Made by a program: the position numbers and the translations under genes. From Urophycis tenuis (Eukaryota > Chordata > Actinopteri > Gadiformes > Phycidae), in contig JAXIVH010000033.1 of assembly GCA_036785325.1 (NCBI GenBank), positions 3,669,548 to 3,733,547 on the forward strand: a stretch of DNA of 64,000 bases, written 5' to 3'. The first letter of the stretch is position 1. Each line of letters opens with the position of its first letter. The notes beneath the pieces were generated by a model. The model searched no databases. It was given only the letters and a program-made list of their open reading frames with translations, and was not told where the DNA came from. Shown here piece by piece: positions 43,481 through 62,500 of this stretch.

Positions 43481-45441
43481 CCGAGAGAGGGTGGGTCAAA
43501 CGAGAGAACATTAGACAAAAAACGTTGCTTTGAGAGGAACAGTAGAGAGAGAAAAGGGGGAGACTGAAAGCAGTACATTTAAAAGATTATAGGAGTGAGG
43601 TAGCGTGCGGTTGAACCTGTAGGAAACACAACCAAGAAGTTGGAGGGGTCTTTAGTACCACGAGACGGCTGGGCGGTACTAAGGAGACACATGATGGAAT
43701 CCTTCAAGGAGGGGAGATTAGGGCAGCATGGGCGTAGCATCGGGTTTGGACGTGGACATTTAGAGGTGCTCTGGAAAGTCAAAATCTTAAAGTCAAAACT
43801 AAAGTAGATTTTTAAATGCGGGAAAGGGTTTCTACTTCAACAACAGACAAGAAAGCAGGGAATAGCCTAAATCACCGAAGAATACTGGAGGATAACAAAA
43901 AAAATTGTATTGTGCTTTAGTAAAATATGCAGTAGCGTGCACGCACACACACACGCGGGCGCACAAGACACAAGACCAGGCATGCACGCACACACACACA
44001 CACACACACAAATTAATTTCCTGACCGCTGGATGACTTAGCCTTACCCATAACCCCTCACTCTAAAATAGCATTTCCTCTAGGGTGGACTGTCGCAGAAT
44101 GTCCTCATTATGGTGGATTATACTTTTTTGTCTTATTAATAAGAAGAACAAAATGCAGTTTGCAGGGTTAAAATGACATGAACAGACCAGCACAATTCGA
44201 ACACCAGCCTTCGCAGAGTCATCCCTTCTACTATCCATAATGCATTACTGACCCATCACTCTCCTGCTAACCATTGTGCTTTTTGGTTTTATACATCTTT
44301 CTACATTCAAGCAGATACAAATGCTTTCTTCCACTGAATGCTGCCAGCGTATCCTTTTCTAATATGGTTTAAATTGATCTGCTGGTATTAACAGCTGTAG
44401 TGGCAAATCCCTGGTCTGATTTCAAATCATTAGTTTTCAGCTCTCTGACAGAGGAGTTTGTGTTCTCCTCGGGAGAATGTGGCCATATGCTGATTAATCT
44501 GTTTTTAACCACATCTGGCCCACCGCCAACGACCACAGTGTCTCCACCCCCACCTGCCCTTAAAATCTCCCCCTTTTGTCCCGTAATTTCCTTCTGTCTT
44601 TTTGGTCTTTGGTTCAAGCCCCGGGAGCTTTTCCAGGGCTCCTCAAGCCACACCCTGGCACATCGCTCAGCATGTTCCTCAGCTCCACCTATATCGCTTC
44701 CCCTTTCATCATCAACAACAACCCCCTCACCCCGCCCCCCCCTCCTCACCCCTCACCCCTGCCCTCTGTTACGGTAATAAGCGGAACATTACATTACAGT
44801 ACAGTATCCATTCATCCGTGGCCCTCTGATCTGCACACTGCGTGAATGGCTGTCCTGCAGCGTGGGATCACACGGCAGTGCCGAGCGTCCAGGGCTATTG
44901 GCTAACGGCCCTCTGTGGGCAGGCAGCAGAGCTGTTAGGTATGTCGGTCCTGAAAACAGGACAGTCCCAAGGCCGCGAGCCGCGCAGGGTGTCTGGTTGG
45001 TTGTTTGTTTTTCTGCGCATGCCGCGGCTTGTGCAACAGATTGCCATCGAGTGGGCCACTTTTTTTTCCTCCTTTTGACAAGATATTTCAGAAACCATTT
45101 TCTTAACGTGCCATTGCTCTCGTGGCTAAACTACACGAGGGATGTGAGGTTAACAGCAAAACGTTCTACTATACTTCTAGGGTGACAACTGTTTAAATAC
45201 TGCAATCAAAGTCCATTAGAAAGTGGTCATCTCCAGAGAAAGCTCTTCTCTGATCTAATTCCATTCTAACCTCACTTTAGCGCTGCATGCAAAAGGCACA
45301 CGCACGCAAAGCAAAGACACATGCAATGAATGAGTGTAGGACAATGCTTCATGGGTGTGTGTGTGTGTGTGTGTGTGTGAATGACAGCTGATGAGATGGA
45401 TCCTGTTGAAAAAACAAGGTCAGGATAAGCACACACCGAGT

Positions 45442-45593
<152 letters not shown>

Positions 45594-45700
45594 GCGATGT
45601 TCCCATAGCCTTTCCGAATGGTTAGGCAATGTCACTCTCCCTGTCGCCCTTAGTCAGTCTCTTTCCCCCCTCTCTCACTCTACCCGCATCTTGTGCCTCT

Positions 45701-45848
45701 GTGGCGGCAGTAGCTCAATGGGTAGAGCGGGTCGTCCACTAACCGTAGGGTCGGCTGTTCGATCCCCTTGATCGACCTCCTCACATGTCGAACCCCACAA
45801 ATGTGCCTATTGTTAAGTCGCATTGGACAAAAGCGTTTGCCAAATGCC
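45701..45848 (+). mobile_element. tRNA-derived SINE
   Basis: A box-like TAGCTCAATGGGTAGAGCGG and B box-like GGTCGGCTGTTCGATCCC form a pol III promoter head. It ends in a tail TAAGTCGCATTGGACAAAAG then CGTTTGCCAAATG, typical of fish SINEs. The acceptor ends do not pair as in a true tRNA. The body is shortened. Confidence 0.75.
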
Positions 45849-46151
45849 CCTTTTACCCTCTTTGATCCTCTCCATCCCTCCAACGTCCCAAGTCTTTTAC
45901 TACCAGCAGTGTTGCTGTCTTCCCATCTCCAGCGTGCCAGTACCTGCCTTCTCTCACCCATACCACTGGCTTTGACTCGTTCCAAATAGAAGTTCACCAA
46001 CGTAACATATAGTTAACAGGGGTGAAGAGACCTCAGCAGCACCCTCAGCGTGCAAGAGATTGTGATTTCCAGCTCACCGGCCGAGTCTATAAAGCTATCT
46101 GCAAGGGTGAGGGCCTCTGAATTCCCTGCATGTCTCATATATTGATGCCTG

Positions 46152-46158
<7 letters not shown>

Positions 46159-46193
<35 letters not shown>

Positions 46194-46208
46194 ATATCAT
46201 GTCAATCT

Positions 46209-46253
<45 letters not shown>
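46159..46253. repeat. TA then TG microsatellites
   Basis: (TA)n at 46159-46196 and (TG)n at 46210-46253. Confidence 0.9.
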
Positions 46254-46254
<1 letters not shown>

Positions 46255-47656
46255 AGAGGAAGGGAGAAGAGAAGGGAAAGAGAGAATAACACAGTTGCAC
46301 AGTTGGTTTCCGTGACCAAGGCAAAATATGTTATAAAAACATGTTTAAAAAAAAAAAAAAACTGTTTTTCTTGGTGGGGTTGACACAGAGAGAACGCCAG
46401 ACTAAAAAACGGGTAGCCTGCTCGTTTAGAGTTAGTTTTAGCCACCTTTTAATGGCAGATTCTCCCACCAGAAGGACCAATTAGGTCTGCTCATTAGCGA
46501 AGGCCCCACGGAGCCCGCTCCACAGAGTCCCAGTGTTCTGCCCAGTAGGGCCGGCGGGGGCCCAGGGCTGGAACGCTTGGCTATGACCGCGCTACAAAAC
46601 ACAGCAGGGCGAGCGGAGGGGTCACCCACAGTGTCCACCACGGTCACATGAAAAACCAGCCAAAAACAGAAGTGAGAGTTGAAAGAAATGCCCGATTTCA
46701 TGGGAATAATGAGCAGCTTCCACAGTGTCTTAGCGCTAGCCCAACATACACCCCTCTGTGGGGGCGAGTTCAAGGCCACGCTGTCCTCGCATGGAATGGG
46801 AATCTAAAAACAAGGAACTTGTGAAGATAGGATAATGAGAACAGGAAACGAGGAGTCCCTAATTGATGTGAATGCAGGGCAAGCAGGAAGTTAGCTTCCA
46901 AATCTCATTAGTGAGATACTTTATCCAGCATCCCTATTGTGCATGACAAACTAATGGACGGAGGTGTTCTTCGTTTGCTCAAAGGCAAACATACTACTTT
47001 TGGCTTTTGGTACAGGCTCATAAGGATCTGGGAGGCCCAATTGGCTTGCATTTACGTGATAAGCAGCAAACAAAGTAGGTATTGAAAATCGTCGGTCTAT
47101 AGTCTGGGTTTAAAAAAGGCATATTCTTTCCCTCCATGTCCCAGGGCAGAAGACGAGAGAAGAAGGTGCAGAGCTGCTGTAGGGAATGCAGGTTCAGTTG
47201 ATGACTAGTTTGGCTCAGGGCTTTGGTGGCACCACATGGACTTGTGTTTGGATATTAAAAAGGTGTTCCCTAATGCCGTAAGTGCCCAGCCAGCTGCCTG
47301 ATAAAGGATGTCTGTCTGTCTGTCTGTGTGTCGTCTGAGACCTTTCGTCTGAGGTGTTTCTTAGGCTGCAGGACAAATGACAACCTGACTTCCCAGGCCA
47401 CACCTACAACCAGCTGCTGAAAAGGACCGACTCACACAAGAGGGAGGACGCCAAACTACAATAACGCAACGTTAGAAAATACAATGAAAAAAATCACAGT
47501 TCTAGGAGCCTTTGTTAACAAGGAAAAAGTGATAAATTATAAATTATCTTCCTGGATACGAATAAAAACTTTAAGCCTGATAATGTTCCAGGGAATCACT
47601 TGTCTGAGAACCTCTTTAGCCACCAGCCATCTGTCACACTGCACCTTTACAAGGAC

Positions 47657-47709
<53 letters not shown>

Positions 47710-48189
47710 TGTAGCCATGTTTCACTAAACTAAAATCTGTCAGCAAATATAAGACAAGGCAAGACCTAAACATCATTGTCAAACTTAAATAGTTGCAACA
47801 ACATAGACAATCAAAACAAGTATAGTTCCCCATGCTAATGGGCCGAGGTCCGTTGTTCCGAGTTCAGCGGACACCTTCACTGAATCCATTTGCACAAGAC
47901 TCGAGATTTTTGCATCATGTTTTATATCAACACATTTCGAAACGCTGGCATCAGAACTAACTAGTCACCGGGCTTCATCGATACAGGGCGATTGCCTCAG
48001 CGCTACTCTGAATCTATTTGCAACTGCTCACACTCCATACAGACTTCTGTATTTTCCTCCCGAGCCAAGCAAGCACACAAGCTATGCAAACATCTGGCCA
48101 TTAAACTTCAACCGCCCCCCTCCACCACCACCAACCCCTTGCAGGAGGTACAGAAATAATGAAATACGTGAACCTTGTCCCCCCTAGGT

Positions 48190-48860
48190 TTCACGCGTAC
48201 TGAGCGTGTCCAAAACTTGCCGCGTAACGTGAGCAGAGCAGCAGCGGCGGCGGCGGCAGCTTCCGACCCCCCAGGGAGGTAAACATCCTCAACGAGGGGG
48301 CCTCGTGAGGAGAGATGATCTTACACCTCACGTGAACGCCCATTAGCGCGAGCTGCGCCCACCGACCGCGTACGACGCGGTGCGGGAAGGCATGGCGGAA
48401 TAACCCCGTCGTGGAAACGGCACGGAAGAGTCAAGGCGCTGGGAAATGTTATTTGCATCGAAGGTATGAATGCTAAGATGGATAGCGACGTCGGCTAGTA
48501 ACGTGAACGCCTCGCGGACGAGGTTTCTTTAAAAAAAAAAAGGTGGCTGACTAGCAACAGCCCAGCGTTGACGTTGGCCCAGCGTTAGCATCTGATTGAT
48601 ACCCGAGTGTGCGATTTGAGTGCCTGATTCTCCAACAAAACACGCGACAATCGGAGAAATAGCACCTATGTAATGACCATTCACGTGGAATGAAGCGATA
48701 AGAAAGACCATACCTGGCGGAATTCCCCACAACGTAGTAAGTTTTCCAACGCGGTACCTTCACTGTCCTCTCGGCAAAAAAAAACAACGTTATGTCGCTC
48801 CGCTCGAGCTCCACACCTCAAACAGGGGATCTCACGCGAAATTCTGGCTCGAGCTCAAGG
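48190..48860 (-). promoter_or_regulatory. epb41l2: GC-rich region at the 5' end of epb41l2
   Basis: A CpG-dense stretch, including a CGG repeat at 48246-48257, surrounding the probable first exon. It is the only CpG-rich region of this size upstream of the first coding exon. Confidence 0.5.
48714..48830 (-). other. epb41l2: Probable non-coding first exon of epb41l2
   Basis: On the minus strand the sequence ends in a strong donor, CCGCCAG|GTATGG (intron from 48713). It sits in the CpG-rich region just downstream of two CCAAT boxes. The first coding exon has its acceptor 14 nt before the ATG, so a non-coding upstream exon is required. The transcription start is a guess. Confidence 0.45.
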
Positions 48861-48964
48861 AAACCTGCAGACCACACACAAGACCCGCCCCTTTTACAGT
48901 GAAAAACGCGGTAGGGTTGTTTTCATTGCCCAGTGGAGTTTACTGTATCACATTTTGGTATGTG

Positions 48965-48996
48965 ATTGGTTTGCCCGGTTGTCACATTAGGATTGG
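48965..48996 (-). promoter_or_regulatory. Pair of CCAAT boxes
   Basis: ATTGG at 48965-48969 and 48992-48996 reads CCAAT on the minus strand. The two boxes are 27 bp apart and 130-170 bp upstream of the proposed start. CCCGCCCC at about 48885 is a GC-box-like element. Confidence 0.45.
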
Positions 48997-49280
48997 TGGG
49001 AGAGCGATTGCAGCTGGAAAGTGTTCGTGCGGTGAGACGGCGACGTCTAGTGGGAGAAGGGAACCAGACGTACCATAGGCACCGAATAAATATACTGTAT
49101 ACGCAGAAGTTAGACAGCCAGACAGCCATGATTTCGCAGTCATGTCACGTCTAGGAAAAAGGTACACATAGCATTACCAATTCTATGACATCACTTCAGT
49201 TTAGGCTTTTACAAGCGGAAGTCTTTCCTGTTCATTTACCTTTCACCTTCGCTGATCTCCTCTGACTCAAATGATTATAT

Positions 49281-49410
<130 letters not shown>

Positions 49411-49930
49411 TGCACACAAGCCATCAACAACTCATTTGCATGAGGCGAGAGTTTACTGAAGGTAGTAACTGAGAATCTCATAAAAAAGTAACCGTTGACA
49501 TATTGGTTTGAAAGCTAATCTGATAAAAGGAACAAAAGGGTCAGACTTTGAACTCAATTTGTTTTGGTTGTCCATTTTTTAAGACACTAAAAACCATATT
49601 ACTCCATCGGATTACACAACAATATGGTTAAAAAATAAATAATAAATAAATAAAATAAAAAGATCAACAAAACAACGATCTTTGGTGCTCAGACAGATGA
49701 CGTCAATATTGGGATGTATTGCTATGTATTTCTATATGTAACAGAAAGTCAGAGAAGATGACTGAGTACTCTTGATGTGCTGAAGTGGCTGGCGCTACAG
49801 CCCCGATGAAAACACATCGACATCAACAGGGAACTCATCTGTGCTCCTTTGTCGTTGAACTCACCATCAGCCAAGGCAGCAGAAGATCCACAGAGAGACA
49901 TACAGCAACAGGCGAGGGGCAGCGGGGCAC

Positions 49931-49938
49931 GCACGCAC

Positions 49939-49972
<34 letters not shown>

Positions 49973-49979
49973 CAGCACA

Positions 49980-50010
<31 letters not shown>
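49931..50010. repeat. CA microsatellite
   Basis: (CA)n with CG and CAG interruptions. Confidence 0.93.
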
Positions 50011-51390
50011 CATAATTAGACAATTCATTGGACATTTGATTTATAAACAGTATCCGATATATCAATATTTATTTTTATCTCATCAGAGTATCTTAAAGGC
50101 TAGCGTGACTGGAACTGGAAGCCATAGAGTGGTTCCTGTTCCACCGAGGAGCCAGAATGTTGAGCAAGAACATCTATTTTTGTGGTTCTTAGAAATGATT
50201 TCTACAGGCCTCTAGCTACAGGTGGCATTAAGATGGTTTCTAATTGTAAATTGAGATTAATGCTTTCCTGTTATCGAAATGATAACATGCTGAATTAAAT
50301 CTGCTTCCAGGACCACAAAGAGATCCATACATTTTCATGATCATACATTCAAAGAAATAAGGTGGGAAAAATGTACTGCGATGAGAAAAAAAAGAAGAAA
50401 AAAGAGCATAGTCTTGCTGTTTAGGTATCTTAATAACCACAACGATGATCATCAATTTAGACTTACTGAATACTCAACAAGTTAAAGAAGACAATGTAGG
50501 CCTACCTCACTGGTATTTATCATCCGCGAGTGCTTCCCTGATTAGTCCTCCGTCTTCAGTGAATGTTAAATCTCTATCAATGTTCCTCCTCAAGAGGTTC
50601 TCCACTGTGAACAAATCTCACGACGCCAAACTGAACCGCAGAACCGTGGCGGTGCCTTCCCTCCGCTCGCTAATCACCAGGGTCAGGTGACTCCTGCTTC
50701 AAACGAAAGGACGAGGCGTGAAGAGCTAAGCTAGTCCGCTGTTGCAGCCACGGTGCTAAACAAGAGCACTATGGAATCAGGTCTAAGCAGCTAAGCAGCA
50801 ACCCTATCGTCCAGGTTGCAGTGCATGGATGAGATCAGGCCTTTGCAGATTCTCTCAGGATTAGTAGAGAGCCTCTCTGGGGAGAATTACCCTTACGCAA
50901 CCATCTGGACAGATCAAAACAAATAACAAAAATAGGCCTTAGCTGGACACACAGTACCGCAGTGATAGAGAGTCAATCCTTTACCCTGGCTGGAGAGGGA
51001 ACAACAGCATATGCAACAACACTGAATCAAACGGCTTATACAGTAGTTCATCTGAAACGCATCCAGCAAGATTTGTACCCATTTTGTGTTTCCACTCAAA
51101 CCAACAGTAACAAAGATCATTAGTTATTGAGCACATAGCCTATTAAAATAGCTATACCTGTGGTTCAGGAATAACAAGGACCTTTCAGAATATCATCTGC
51201 CCTTTCATTCTGAGAGAGAGAGAGAGACAGACAGAAAGACAGACAGACAGAGAACGAGAAAGACAGACACAGAGAGACATGATTAGGGAGTGAATTGATC
51301 CTAAACATATAGGTCATGTGAGGTCAGCCGGCTGTTGTGTAATACGCAGGCGGCCCTAACAACACTGCTGAGGCACTCTGCTGAATCAGC

Positions 51391-51590
51391 NNNNNNNNNN
51401 NNNNNNNNNNNNNNNNNNNNNNNNNNNNNNNNNNNNNNNNNNNNNNNNNNNNNNNNNNNNNNNNNNNNNNNNNNNNNNNNNNNNNNNNNNNNNNNNNNNN
51501 NNNNNNNNNNNNNNNNNNNNNNNNNNNNNNNNNNNNNNNNNNNNNNNNNNNNNNNNNNNNNNNNNNNNNNNNNNNNNNNNNNNNNNNNNN
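51391..51590. other. Assembly gap of 200 N
   Basis: The same length as the gap at 1835-2034, so probably a placeholder. It lies just upstream of the first visible med23 exon and may hide the 5' half of that gene, or mark an arbitrary join. Confidence 0.97.
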
Positions 51591-51837
51591 CTCATCCGTA
51601 GAAACTAGGGAAGCAAGCAATCAGCTTGCCCAAACATGGCCCAAATCTCCAGCTTGCCATTTTTTGGGCCCCGATGCTTGCACCAATTTACACATCACGC
51701 AAGACGAGCTCTGAATTGTTGTGCTCCAGGATATAGTAGAGGCCATCGCTGGGTGAAGGATATGGTGTTACATGCAGTCTATAGTCTTCTGCTGACACAC
51801 AGCATATTACTGTGTTCTAACCAATGGCTTCCCCAAC

Positions 51838-51847
51838 TCTCTCTCTC

Positions 51848-51914
<67 letters not shown>

Positions 51915-51949
51915 CTCTTCCCCCCCCCCCCCCCCCCCCCCCCCCCCCA
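51838..51949. repeat. TC microsatellite and poly-C forming a splice acceptor tract
   Basis: (TC)n followed by about 29 C, then CAG and the first visible med23 exon. The whole polypyrimidine tract is a simple repeat. Confidence 0.95.
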
Positions 51950-51950
51950 G

Positions 51951-58690
<6,740 letters not shown>

Positions 58691-59076
58691 GGACACACAC
58701 ACACACACACACACTGAGACATGTAAAGATGCGTTCTGTACATAAAATATTCAAATTCGGTCTCAAGACACAATCATTTTGTACGGAATTGTTTTTAGTT
58801 TTTCCCTCACGACCGAAACAACAAACAAACAAACACAAACGATTTACAAGTTTACAAAATATGTTGTAGTTCTCAATTCAACCTCATACTGGGGTTCTCA
58901 GCTTCAAGATCATGGATTGTACTGGGATGAGAACGAGTAATTGATCCTGTCTTTGTGTCAGTTGCCTTAATCATTAATTTCGTATCATGCAGCCTACATT
59001 CAGTATCATGTATTCATTGTTTTTTAATCCTTTTGTAATATGTTACATTTTCATATGGTCTGCCTTCTGTACGAAA

Positions 59077-59082
59077 AATAAA
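59077..59082 (+). terminator. med23: med23 poly(A) signal
   Basis: AATAAA 387 nt after the stop codon, in an AT-rich 3' UTR. The same hexamer is conserved in the inverted copy (62976-62981, minus strand). Confidence 0.6.
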
Positions 59083-59150
59083 TACATTTTTGTAATTTTG
59101 CGTCAGTTGTCTAATTATTTGTAATGTACAAACTCTGTACAAAATTAAAG

Positions 59151-59294
59151 GACACAAGCCGGGGTCTGATCACCCCCGGCTGGGTCGCCTGGGCGAGGGT
59201 GTCTGATGTTGAGAGACCCGAAACACCCTATGACCTCAGGTTACATCACTGATGATGTGTCTAGGTTGCACCAGAGGGTGTGTATTAAACCAGT
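59151..59294 (+). repeat. 5' copy of the 144-bp terminal repeat
   Basis: From GACACAAGCCGGGG to TTAAACCAGT, differing from the 3' copy by one base (GTGTGTATT against GTGTATATT). Potential hairpins: AGCCGGGG/CCCCGGCT, GGGTGT/ACACCC and ACATCA/TGATGT. Confidence 0.95.
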
Positions 59295-59526
59295 TAATTC
59301 TGGCAGAGCCAGTGACCTCCGGGAAAGACCGGATGACTACCACGAATAGAGTGGTGACAGCTGGAGAGGCAGCAGACAGCTGGAAAGACAGCAACCGGGG
59401 CAGTGAGGGCTAGCACCCCAAACTGCAGCTCCCGTGAGGGAGCACCCACAATAAGCTACGGAAAACCCTAAAGAGTTATACCCCCGGGGGTGCCCGAGAG
59501 GGGGGGAGGATGAGCACCCCAACAGG
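59295..59526 (+). other. Leader (5' UTR) of the retrotransposon
   Basis: A unique GC-rich leader with perfect short hairpins: TCCGG/CCGGA around GAAAGA, CCAC/GTGG, and GCTCCC/GGGAGC (59428-59443) closed by a GTGA tetraloop of the GNRA class. An upstream out-of-frame ATG lies 17 nt before the ORF start. Confidence 0.6.
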
Positions 59527-62500
59527 ATGGACGTACAGGTTTTGACCCAAGCTAACGAAATTACGACTATGAGTGCAGTTTGCTTATGTGGTAAAGTCTG
59601 CAAAAACCCGCGTGGTCTTAAGATCCACCAGACCAAGATGAAATGCTTGACTGGGAGGCAAGTGGTGCAACGCACAGGACCAGTGCCTGGTGAGACGCAG
59701 GAGGAGCCCGGCCCGGAGTCACCCCACAGTGCCCAGACCCTCCACGCCCCACAAGCCCTACCCCAAGTCATGCATTCAGAACACCGTCGGGTTAAGTGGC
59801 CTTCAGCCAACATGGTGAAGGAGTGGTGCCAGTTCGATGCGGATGTTGATCAGATTCTCGAAGCCACAGCCAGGGGAGATGCTGACCAGAAATTGCGCAC
59901 AATGAGTGCAATGATTGTCAGCATCGCCGCCGAAAGGTTTGGCACCAAGGAGCACCACCCGATCAGCGGTGCAGGGGAGCCAAACCGACGGCAGAAGAAG
60001 ATCAGCCAGCTGCGGCAAGAGCTTAGACTGCTAGGACGGCAGTACAAGCAGGCAAGAGAGGAAGAGAAGGTAAGTATAGCAGAGCTCCGCAACATCGTAA
60101 GGAGGAATCTCACGACACTCCGTCGTGCTGAATGGCACAGGAAGAGGGGGAAGGAGAGAGCCAAGAAGCGTGCCACCTTCATTTCAGGCCCTTTCAACTT
60201 CACCAAGAAGATCCTTGGGCAGAAGCGAGGTGGACAATTGGCCTGCTCTCAAGAAGAGGTTGACAAGTACCTCAGGGCAACTTACAGCGACAGCGCAAGG
60301 GAGCAGGATCTTGGACCCTGCAGCTTTCTGATTACACCACCAGAACCCACTTCAGCATTTAATACCAAGGAGCCAACCCTGAGAGAAGTTGAGGACATAG
60401 TCAGAGCAGCTAGATCCAACTCAGCTCCAGGTCCCAGTGGAGTACCATATGTTGTCTACAAGAGGTGCCCCAGGCTCGTGCAGCGACTCTGGAAGATCCT
60501 TAGGGTCATCTGGAGGAGGGGGAAGGTGGCTCAGCAGTGGAGGCATGCAGAGGGTGTATGGATTCCGAAGGAAGAGAACTCTCGCACCATCGAGCAGTTT
60601 AGAAACATCTCACTCCTGAGTGTGGAGGGCAAGGTGTTCTTCAGCATTGTTGCCCGGCGCATGACAGAGTTCTTCCTGAAGAATGCATACATCGACACCT
60701 CTGTGCAGAAGGGGGGGGTCCCAAGGGTACCAGGGTGCATTGAGCACACGGGAGTTGTTACTCAGCTCATCCGGGAGGCCCGGGAGGGCAATGGGAACCT
60801 GGCAGTTTTGTGGCTTGACCTGTCTAATGCTTACGGGTCAATTCCCCACAAACTGGTGGAGACCTCGCTTGACCGGCATCATGTTCCAGGCAAGATCAGG
60901 GACCTCATACTGGACTATTACAACTCTTTCAGTTTGAGAGTCACCTCGGGGACAGTAACATCAGCATCACATCGGCTGGAGAAAGGCATAATCACTGGGT
61001 GTACAGTCTCAGTGATTTTGTTTGCCTTGGCCATGAACATGCTTGTTAAGTCAGCGGAGGTGGAGTGCAGAGGACCGCTCACCAAGTCAGGTGTGCGGCA
61101 GCCTCCCATCAGAGCTTTTATGGATGACCTGACAGTTACTACAACATCAGTTCCAGGTTGTAGGTGGGTTCTCCAAGGCCTTGAGCGGCTCATTAACTGG
61201 GCGCGTATGGGCTTTAAGCCTGCTAAGTCCCGTTCCCTGGTGGTGAAGAAGGGGAAGGTTACAGACAAGTTCCGGTTCTCGCTGGGAGGTGTCCAGATTC
61301 CATCGGTTTCAGAGGAGCCAGTGAAGAGCCTGGGGAAGATCTTTGATGGCACCCTGAGGGACAAAGCAGCGCTCAAGGCGACCAGCAGAGAACTGGGTAA
61401 CTGGCTAGTGGCGGTGGATAAGTCAGGGCTGCCAGGTAAGTATAAAGCATGGATATATCAGCATGGCATCCTGCCACGCCTCCTCTGGCCACTACTGGTC
61501 TACGATGTCCCATTAACGACCGTTGAGGGCTTCGAGCGTAAGGTAAGTAGCTTCCTTCGCAGGTGGTTGGGCCTACCAAGAAGCCTCAGCAGCATAGCCT
61601 TGTATGGGCATAAGAACAAGCTGCGACTTCCCTTCAGTAGTCTGTCGGAGGAGTTCATGGTTACCCGTGCGAGAGAGGTGCTGCTGTACAGAGACTCGAG
61701 TGACACCAAAGTCTCCTTAGCGGGGATTGAAGTGCGGACTGGGCGGAAGTGGAGAGCCCAGGAGACGGTCGAGCAAGCTGAGGCGCGGCTGCGCCACGGT
61801 GTTCTGGTGGGAACAGTGGCGACAGGCCGGGCAGGGCTTGGGAGCAACCCAGGGCCTCGGTACAACAAGGCCCGGGGGAAGGAGAGGCGGCAGCTTATCC
61901 AGGAAGAGGTTCGAGCAGGGCTGGAGGAGACCCGCTCAAGCAAGATGGTCGGGATGAGACAACAGGGGGCGTGGACTAGATGGGAGCAGACACTGGATAG
62001 GAAGATTTCTTGGTCTGAGCTTTGGAAGGCAGAGCCATTCCGTATAAAGTTTTTGATCCAGTCGGTCTACGACGTCCTCCCCAGCCCTTCCAACCTCTTC
62101 TGTTGGGGCCTGGCAGAAACACCTGCTTGCCCTTTGTGTCAGAGGAGAGGATCACTGGAGCACATCCTAAGCTGTTGCCCGAAAGCCCTGGGCGAGGGGC
62201 GCTATCGTTGGCGCCACGACCAGGTGCTGAAGGTGATAGCAGATACCATCTGCTCGGGGATCTCACTCAGCAAGCAGCAACAGCCAGCTAGGCATTCAAT
62301 CACCTTTGTTAAATCTGGTGAGAAGCCTCAACAACGCCCAGGCCAAACAGGGGGGCTCCTGACAACAGCTAGGGACTGGCAGCTGAAGGTGGACTTGGGG
62401 AAACAGCTTAAATTCCCAGAGACCATCGCAGTGACCACACTTAGGCCGGACTTGGTTCTTATGTCAGAATCAACAAGGCAGGTGATACTGCTGGAGTTGA

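Noticed and set aside
45701..45775. tRNA gene
   Set aside because: A and B boxes are present, but the 5' and 3' ends do not pair into an acceptor stem and a SINE tail follows; annotated as a SINE.
59205..59240. Hammerhead ribozyme (CTGATG ... GAAAC) in the 144-bp repeat
   Set aside because: The conserved A after CTGATG is replaced, no stem II hairpin fits between the two motifs, and the flanks pair with each other as one helix, which is not the hammerhead topology.
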